Of a stretch of 64,000 nucleotides of DNA, positions 58,894 to 64,000 are shown piece by piece. A program made the translations under genes and the position numbers. Location of the stretch: positions 62,001 through 126,000 of the forward strand of contig NZ_JANHKP010000010.1 of assembly GCF_024497955.1 (NCBI RefSeq), written 5' to 3'. Every line of letters begins with the position of its first letter. Position 1 is the stretch's first letter. The notes beneath the pieces were generated by a model. The model saw nothing but the letters and a program-made list of their open reading frames with translations, was not told the origin of the DNA and searched no databases. The stretch is from Streptomyces sp. C10-9-1. Its GTDB lineage: Bacteria > Actinomycetota > Actinomycetes > Streptomycetales > Streptomycetaceae.

Positions 58894-60258
58894 ATGACCG
58901 CGAACCCGATCGCCGAGACCGTCGCCTCCCTGATGCCCCGCGCCCGCGCGGAGCTCGCCGAGCTGGTGGCCTTCGAGTCGGTCGCGGACGAGGCGGTGGC
59001 CCCGCGCAGCGAGTGCGAGGCAGCCGCCCGCTGGGTGGCGGACGCCCTGCGTGCGGAGGACTTCCGGGAGGTGGCCCTGCTGGACACCCCGGACGGCTCC
59101 CAGTCGGTCTACGGCGTGCTGCCGGGCCCGGCGGGCGCCCCGACGGTGCTCCTCTACGCCCACTACGACGTCCAGCCCAAGCTCAACGAGGCGGCGTGGC
59201 TCAGCCCGCCGTTCGAGCTGACCGAGCGCGACGGGCGCTGGTACGGGCGGGGCGCGGCGGACTGCAAGGGCGGGTTCATCATGCACCTGCTGGCCCTGCG
59301 TGCGCTGAAGGCGAACGGCGGGGTGCCGGTGACGGTCAAGGTGATCGTGGAGGGGTCCGAGGAGCAGGGCACCGGAGGACTGGAGCGCTACGCCGAGGCG
59401 CACCCGGAGCTGCTGGCGGCGGACGCGATCGTCATCGGCGACACCGGCAACTTCCGGGTGGGCCTGCCGACGGTGACCGCGACGCTGCGCGGCATGACCA
59501 TGATCCGCGTCCAGGTCGACACCCTGGAGGGCAACCTGCACTCCGGGCAGTTCGGGGGCGCGGCGCCCGACGCGCTCGCGGCGCTGATCCGCGTACTGGA
59601 CTCGCTGCGGGACGAACACGGCTCGACGGTGGTCGACGGCCTGCCGGCGCGTGCGGAGTGGGACGGTCTGCAGTACCCGGAGGAGGACTTCCGGCGGGAC
59701 GCCCGTGTGCTGGACGGTGTCGCCCTGCCGGGCTCCGGCACGGTCGCCGACCGGATCTGGGCACGGCCCGCGGTGACCGTGGTCGGGATCGACTGCCACC
59801 CGGTGGCGGGCGCGACGCCGTCGATCCCGGCCACCGCCCGTGCGCAGATCAGCCTGCGCGTGCCGCCGGGCCAGGACGCCGCCGAGGCCACCGAGCTGCT
59901 GTACGCCCACATCGAGAAGCACACCCCGTGGAACGCCCGGGTGACGATGGAGCAGGTGGGCCAGGGGCAGGCGTTCCAGGCGGACGTCACGAGCCCGGCG
60001 TACACCTCGATGGCCGAGGCCATGCGGGTGGCGTACCCGGGTGAGGAGATGCAGAGCTCCGGCATGGGCGGCTCGATCCCGCTGTGCAGCACGCTGGCCG
60101 CGTTGTACCCGCAGGCGGAGATCCTGCTGATCGGGCTGAGTGAGCCGGAGGCCCAGATCCACGCGGTGAACGAGAGCGTGTCCCCCGGGGAGCTGGAGCG
60201 GCTGTCGGTCGCGGAGGCGCTGTTCCTGGGCAACTACGCCCGTTCGCGGCACGCCTGA
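58894..60258 (+). CDS. M20 family metallo-dipeptidase
   Basis: A 454-residue cytosolic zinc peptidase. Metal and catalytic residues are visible in LYAHYDVQP (His, then Asp), GRGAADCKGGF (bridging Asp), VEGSEEQGTGG (catalytic Glu and ligand Glu), and a C-terminal HAVNESVSPGE (His). The lid domain starts near TLRGMTMIRVQV. AAGGAG lies seven bases before the ATG; the GTG six bases earlier is disfavoured. It likely cleaves dipeptides. A terminator hairpin follows. Confidence 0.93.
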   Translation: MTANPIAETVASLMPRARAELAELVAFESVADEAVAPRSECEAAARWVADALRAEDFREVALLDTPDGSQSVYGVLPGPAGAPTVLLYAHYDVQPKLNEAAWLSPPFELTERDGRWYGRGAADCKGGFIMHLLALRALKANGGVPVTVKVIVEGSEEQGTGGLERYAEAHPELLAADAIVIGDTGNFRVGLPTVTATLRGMTMIRVQVDTLEGNLHSGQFGGAAPDALAALIRVLDSLRDEHGSTVVDGLPARAEWDGLQYPEEDFRRDARVLDGVALPGSGTVADRIWARPAVTVVGIDCHPVAGATPSIPATARAQISLRVPPGQDAAEATELLYAHIEKHTPWNARVTMEQVGQGQAFQADVTSPAYTSMAEAMRVAYPGEEMQSSGMGGSIPLCSTLAALYPQAEILLIGLSEPEAQIHAVNESVSPGELERLSVAEALFLGNYARSRHA

Positions 60259-60380
60259 CACCCCGTGGGCCCACCCGTGACGGGAGCGCGGGCAGGCGGG
60301 CGCGCCGCCGGGAGGGCCCGGCACGGGCCGTGCGCCCGGGGGCCGCGCTCCCTGGGGCCCGTCGGGCCTGCGCCGGTCTC

Positions 60381-60412
60381 GGGGCCCGCACCGGCGCACG
60401 GTGCGGGGCCCC
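60381..60412. terminator. Hairpin between convergent dipeptidase and esterase genes
   Basis: GGGGCCCGCACC pairs with GGTGCGGGGCCCC (one bulged base) over a seven-base loop in the 194-base gap between the two stop codons. Confidence 0.6.
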
Positions 60413-60452
60413 GTACGGGGCCGGACAGGGCCGGACGGGGGCGCGCCGGGGC

Positions 60453-61655
60453 CTACCCCGGAAGGACGTCCTTCAGGAACACGATGCCGTCGCCGCCGGC
60501 CAGGCGGGACGGGTCGAGCGGGGCGTAGCCGAACCAGGGCGAGCTCCGGGGCTGGAGCCGGGCGGGGTCGAGGGCCGCGGTGAGCCGCGGGGTGCCGACC
60601 AGGCAGCAGTCCTCCGGGAGCGCGTAGAGCAGTCCTTCGAGGGTGTCCGGCGGCGGGGCGTCCACACCCCGGTGGCGGATCGTGCCGAGGGCCGTCGCGA
60701 GGAAGGCGTACTGCTCGCCGAGCCGGGCGCTCACGAGCGCACCGGCGCTCCACCACTCCAGGGGCCTTCCGCCCATGCGCATGCTGCTCCCGTCCCGCTG
60801 GAGATGGGAGTTGTGGGCGTGGACGAGCGCAGGGCCCCGGGCCGCGAGGGCGAGGAGGTTGCGCGCCATCATGCGGTCCCGCAGGCCGACCAGCCGCGTC
60901 ATCCGGGCGGGTGAGGTGTCGGCCATCCAGTGGTGGTAGCGCAGCAGGCCGGTGGCGGTGCGGCCGTACAGCCGCGCCCGCTCCCAGTCCTCGCGGGAGG
61001 TGACCGCGAGCAGGTGCGGCGTCTGCTCGTCGAGCAGCGCCACCAGGTCGTCGGCGAGCACCTGGAGACGGACGGCCTCGGGCGAACGGCCCACGGACCG
61101 GGCGGGGTCGGTCATCGCCGCGGGCTCGGTCCACCGCTCGTCGGGGCCGGGCAGGGAGGCGAGTTCCTCGCCGGTGCAGGGGAGCAGATCCGCCCCCACA
61201 TGGGCGGCGAGGTAGCCGTGGAGTGCGGCGAGGGCCCACCCGGGGCTCGCGGCCCCGGTGATCTCCAGGGGTCCGTCGATGCCGGCGAAGCGGACCCGTT
61301 CGGGGGCGGGGCGGCCGTCGTTGTGGGCCCGCATCCAGCGAACGAGGTCCCGGTTGGCCGCACAGGCCCCCCAGCCGTGGCTGAAACCGTGTTCCATGGC
61401 CCGGTCCAGGGTGCCGGTCCCCGTGGTGACGTAGTCGTCCACGAGGAGACCGCGCAGGCAGTCGCTCTCGACGGCGACCGTCCGGTAGCCCTCCTCCTCG
61501 ACGAGGTGCCGGAAGAGCTCGTTGCGCAGGTGGAGCAGCGCCTCCTCACCGTGGGTGGGCTCGCCCAGGGCGAGCAGCCGCGGCCGTACGGGGAGCAGCC
61601 CCAGGGCCGCGGTCGCCTCGAAGGCATGGACGAGGTGTTCGACGCCAATGACCAT
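60453..61655 (-). CDS. Erythromycin esterase family protein
   Basis: A 400-residue protein of the EreA superfamily. The N-terminal LLALGEPTHGEEALLHLRNE contains the catalytic-type histidine and glutamates, VAVESDCLRGLLVDDY follows, and LVHAHNSHLQRDGSS carries the later conserved histidines. EreA hydrolyses the macrolactone of erythromycin, but many environmental homologues have other ester substrates. The ATG at 61655 follows TACCGT by six bases and GAGG by one, leaderless in appearance. It is divergent from a double-HTH MerR gene, with a shared inverted repeat. Confidence 0.88.
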   Translation of the reverse strand: MVIGVEHLVHAFEATAALGLLPVRPRLLALGEPTHGEEALLHLRNELFRHLVEEEGYRTVAVESDCLRGLLVDDYVTTGTGTLDRAMEHGFSHGWGACAANRDLVRWMRAHNDGRPAPERVRFAGIDGPLEITGAASPGWALAALHGYLAAHVGADLLPCTGEELASLPGPDERWTEPAAMTDPARSVGRSPEAVRLQVLADDLVALLDEQTPHLLAVTSREDWERARLYGRTATGLLRYHHWMADTSPARMTRLVGLRDRMMARNLLALAARGPALVHAHNSHLQRDGSSMRMGGRPLEWWSAGALVSARLGEQYAFLATALGTIRHRGVDAPPPDTLEGLLYALPEDCCLVGTPRLTAALDPARLQPRSSPWFGYAPLDPSRLAGGDGIVFLKDVLPG

Positions 61656-61657
61656 GC

Positions 61658-61687
61658 CTCAACGGTATCGTTGAACATTCGGTTGAG
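61658..61687. promoter_or_regulatory. Composite inverted repeat between esterase and MerR genes
   Basis: TCAACG-GTAT-CGTTGA (61659-61674) overlaps the esterase -10 (TACCGT on the minus strand). A third half-site GTTGAG at 61682-61687 pairs with CTCAAC at 61658-61663. It is suited to the two DNA-binding domains of the adjacent regulator. Confidence 0.6.
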
Positions 61688-61713
61688 ACTTTCTCCGTAA
61701 GAGCGGCGGCTTC

Positions 61714-62454
61714 ATGGGGCGAAACCTTCAAACGGGCCGACGGCTCAGGCCGATCGATCTGGCGCGTGGTCACGGCCTGTCCACGCAGGCGGTCAGGAAC
61801 TACGAGGAGGCCGGAGTCCTTCCGGCCGCCGCCCGCACGGCCCACGGCCACCGGATCTACACCCCGCTGCACGCGGCGGCGCTGCGCGCGTTCCTCGCCC
61901 TGCTGCCGGGCCACGGGCACCCCGCCGCGGCGTCGATCATGCGGGCCGTCCACCGGGGCGCGAACGACGAGGCGTTCCGGCTGATCGACGAAGGGCACGC
62001 CCGGCTGCTGGAGGACCGCAGGACCCTGGAGGCCGTGGAGAGGGCGCTGCGCGACCTGGCGCCCTCCGGGGGCGGTGCCCGGGGCCGTGCCGGTGGACCG
62101 CCCGGGCAGGGGGGTGTGTTCATCGGGCCGCTGGCCGGGAGCCTCGGTGTGCGGCCGGCGACGCTGCGCGCATGGGAGCGCGCCGGGCTGGTGCAGCCCC
62201 GCCGGGAGCCGCGGACGGGCTACCGCGTCTACGACGAGGCCGACGTGCGCGACGTCCGGCTCGCCCACCAACTCCGCCGGGGCGGCTACCTGCTGGAGCA
62301 GATCGCACCCCTGATCGCCCGGGTGCGGACGGCCGGGGGCCTGGAGCCGCTCAGGGGTGCGCTGGACGACTGGCGCGCCCGCCTCGCGGACCGGGGACGG
62401 GCGCTGCTGGCCGGGGCCGCCGGGCTGGAGGCGTACCTGCGCGAGCGCGGATGA
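61714..62454 (+). CDS. MerR regulator with two HTH domains (TioE-like)
   Basis: A 246-residue protein with two separate MerR winged helices: residues about 11-60 (DLARGHGLSTQAVRNYEEAG, with GHRIYTPL) and about 133-190 (LAGSLGVRPATLRAWERAGL, with GYRVYDEADVRDVRLAHQL). A helical segment links them and a helical tail follows. The TioE family of streptomycetes has this tandem layout. No ribosome site is clear before the ATG. The divergent esterase gene and the palindrome in between point to autoregulation and control of the esterase. Confidence 0.87.
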   Translation: MGRNLQTGRRLRPIDLARGHGLSTQAVRNYEEAGVLPAAARTAHGHRIYTPLHAAALRAFLALLPGHGHPAAASIMRAVHRGANDEAFRLIDEGHARLLEDRRTLEAVERALRDLAPSGGGARGRAGGPPGQGGVFIGPLAGSLGVRPATLRAWERAGLVQPRREPRTGYRVYDEADVRDVRLAHQLRRGGYLLEQIAPLIARVRTAGGLEPLRGALDDWRARLADRGRALLAGAAGLEAYLRERG

Positions 62455-62473
62455 GTGCCGCCGGCCCCCGGGG

Positions 62474-62488
62474 CGGCCGCTCGGCGGC
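62474..62488. terminator. Small hairpin between convergent MerR and kinase genes
   Basis: GGCCGC-TCG-GCGGCC lies in the 50-base gap between the two stop codons; flanking CCGG-rich arms may extend the stem. Confidence 0.45.
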
Positions 62489-62504
62489 CCGGCCGGGGCG
62501 GGGC

Positions 62505-63539
62505 TCAGCCCACCGGGACACCCGCCTCCAGGTTGAACACGATGCCCTGCTCGCGGGCCCGCAGGGCCCAGCGCAGACGCTCGTAGCGCCCGGGCGGGAG
62601 GAGATCGGCGGCCTCGTCCTCGCCGACGAAGCGCCAGGCGCGCAGTTCCGGCCCGGGGAGCCGGACGCGTGCGGCCTCCGGGGCCGGGAGCAGTCCGCCG
62701 TCGAAGAGGAGCCGCAGGCCGCCGAAGCGGGGCGGGACCGGCGCTTCCCAGTCGAGCACCAGCAGGCGCGGGGGCCGGGGCAGTTCGATGCCGAGTTCCT
62801 CCGCCACCTCGCGCACCCCCGCGCGGGCGGGCGCCTCGCCGCGCTCCACGACGCCGCCGGGGAACTCCCAACCGGGCTTGTACGTCGGGTCCACGAGCAG
62901 CACGCGGCCCGCCTCGTCGAAGAGCAGGACCCCGGCCGCGACGGTCTCGGCGGTGGGTTCGGGCGTCTGGACGATGTCGCAGGGTGCGGCGCGCCCGGTG
63001 CTGACCGCCTGCGCGATGCGCTCCGCGGCCTGGCGTGGCGAGATCCGGCCGTTGTCCACGACGTGCGCGTCGGCGGTCAGCCAGGGCAGCGCCGCCCGGT
63101 AGGGCTCGATGTGGTCGTAGGACCACTGGCGGATCCGCTGCTCCCCGTCGGGGGCGCCGGATACGTCGCGTGCGGCGATCCGCGCACGCAGGATCGTTTC
63201 ATCAGGTGCCAGGAGCACATGCCGCACCGTGATCCGGCGGGCGGCGAGCGCGCCGAACACCTCGTCGCGGTACTCCTGCCTCAGCAGGGTCATCGGGACC
63301 AGGAGGACGCCGCCCAGCTCGGCGAGCAGCGCGGCCGCCGTGTCGACCACCAGGCGGCGCCAGATGGGCAGCTCCTGGACGTCGGCGACTTCCTCCCACC
63401 GCTTCTCGGGCAGCAGGTGCCGCAGGGCACCACCGACGAGTTCCGGGTCGAACAACGTGCTGTTCGGGATCAGATCGATCAGTTCGCGCGCGGTGCTGGT
63501 CTTGCCCGCTCCGAATGAACCGTTGATCCAGACGATCAC
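62505..63539 (-). CDS. P-loop kinase-NUDIX hydrolase fusion
   Basis: A 344-residue two-domain protein. Residues 1-180 are an AAA/adenylate-kinase-like P-loop domain (INGSFGAGKTSTARELIDLI, with RARIAARD and WSYDHIEPYRAALPW). Residues 195-344 are a NUDIX hydrolase (FPGGVVERGEAPARAG followed by VREVAEELG, giving the NUDIX box). GAGGGGG lies five bases before the GTG. The combination may couple phosphorylation with removal of a nucleotide by-product, but the substrate is unknown. Confidence 0.85.
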   Translation of the reverse strand: MIVWINGSFGAGKTSTARELIDLIPNSTLFDPELVGGALRHLLPEKRWEEVADVQELPIWRRLVVDTAAALLAELGGVLLVPMTLLRQEYRDEVFGALAARRITVRHVLLAPDETILRARIAARDVSGAPDGEQRIRQWSYDHIEPYRAALPWLTADAHVVDNGRISPRQAAERIAQAVSTGRAAPCDIVQTPEPTAETVAAGVLLFDEAGRVLLVDPTYKPGWEFPGGVVERGEAPARAGVREVAEELGIELPRPPRLLVLDWEAPVPPRFGGLRLLFDGGLLPAPEAARVRLPGPELRAWRFVGEDEAADLLPPGRYERLRWALRAREQGIVFNLEAGVPVG

Positions 63540-63726
63540 GAGTCCCCCTCATCACTAGCCCGTACCGGCCCGTAGTGGTTGCCCGCACCACCCTGCCACG
63601 GAAACCCGCCATCGGAACCGGATGGCCGGACCGTGGCCGAGTGTGGCCGGGAGCGGCGCGCGCCGCCGCTTCCCGTGACACCCGGGGCGCGGCGTCGTTG
63701 AGCGGGAGAGACAAGGGGGTGCGCCC

Positions 63727-63906
63727 ATGCGCCGCACGGTGTTGGAGAAGTTCCCGGCGGGTGACCCGCGGGGAAGCCGGCAGGCAGAGGAGTACGCCCG
63801 GCACCGCCGGAGCGAGGGCCTGGCGGCGGAGGTGGTGATGGACCTGGACTCCGACGCCTTCCTCGTCGTCGTCCCGCAGCAGCAGACCGGGGAGCGCCCC
63901 TGGTGA
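63727..63906 (+). CDS. Small conserved-looking protein, 59 aa
   Basis: A short open frame coding for MRRTVLEKFPAGDPRGSRQA and then EEYARHRRSEGLAAEV, VMDLDSDAFLVVVPQ, ending in GERPW. AAGGGGGTG lies seven bases before the ATG. Residues 1-30 are charged and helical; the last third is beta-like. The codon usage is typical of the window (third positions nearly all G/C). I have the impression of similar small Streptomyces proteins, but the function is unknown. Confidence 0.7.
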   Translation: MRRTVLEKFPAGDPRGSRQAEEYARHRRSEGLAAEVVMDLDSDAFLVVVPQQQTGERPW

Positions 63907-64000
63907 GACCGGCCGGCGCGCTGGCTCCCGCAGCACGCGGCCGGTCCGGTCCGGCCCCCGCCCCGGCACCCCGCTGCGGTCCGCCGCGCCAACGCCCCCG

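Overview
The window reads as chromosomal DNA of a Streptomyces or close relative. GC content is very high throughout, most genes fill codon position three with G or C, many genes appear to be leaderless, the only TTA codon I noticed in a convincing gene lies in a gamma-butyrolactone synthase gene, and the gene content (cobalamin-riboswitch metE, AfsA/ScbR pair, BrkB, Lnt, TerD and Ddn-like proteins, MerR proteins with two DNA-binding domains) is typical of that genus. I see no rRNA, tRNA, CRISPR array, integrase or intact transposase.

Region 1 (1-8.0 kb): a TetR regulator; a cobalamin riboswitch and metE; a TetR regulator with a perfect 30-bp operator, overlapping a small membrane protein gene; a divergent arsenic-type pair (flavoprotein monooxygenase and ArsR with a CVC metal site) sharing repeated operators; and a histidine phosphatase.

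Region 2 (8.4-28.2 kb) is the most interesting part: what looks like a biosynthetic cluster with no PKS or NRPS. An AraC regulator is followed by a methyltransferase and an acyl-AMP ligase. Then comes a butyrolactone/butenolide hormone module: ScbR-type receptor, AfsA-type synthase with a TTA codon, an NAD-dependent reductase-like protein lacking the usual YxxxK pair, and a P450. An exporter, an acyl-CoA-dehydrogenase-fold monooxygenase, a CGNR regulator, an epoxide-hydrolase-like enzyme, a flavin reductase, an FAD/NAD(P)-binding protein and a class II aldolase-fold enzyme follow. The region ends with a private shikimate-to-4-hydroxyphenylpyruvate branch: type II DAHP synthase, AroH chorismate mutase and prephenate dehydrogenase. 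The aldolase-fold protein next to prephenate dehydrogenase recalls CloR/NovR, which degrade 4-hydroxyphenylpyruvates to benzoates in aminocoumarin pathways. I infer a product derived from 4-hydroxyphenylpyruvate under hormone and bldA control; its structure cannot be read from the sequence.

Region 3 (28.6-54 kb) is mainly conserved Streptomyces housekeeping and accessory genes: a probable 3-hydroxybutyrate uptake locus (MHS transporter, PucR regulator, dehydrogenase), NUDIX, apolipoprotein N-acyltransferase, PH-like membrane protein, Asp/Glu racemase family protein, HpnB-like glycosyltransferase, TerD/TerA-type protein, a beta-helix protein fused to an AAA+ ATPase, a membrane lipase-like protein, DeoR, SRPBCC, a Cds1-like PLP enzyme, an RsbW-like ATPase, BrkB, and a divergent ROK regulator/MFS pair.

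Region 4 (54-64 kb): a decayed VOC/glyoxalase gene, DUF3224, a TetR/Ddn pair with two palindromic operators, a geranylgeranyl-reductase-type flavoprotein, an M20 dipeptidase, an erythromycin-esterase homologue divergent from a double-HTH MerR protein, a kinase-NUDIX fusion, and a 59-residue conserved-looking protein.
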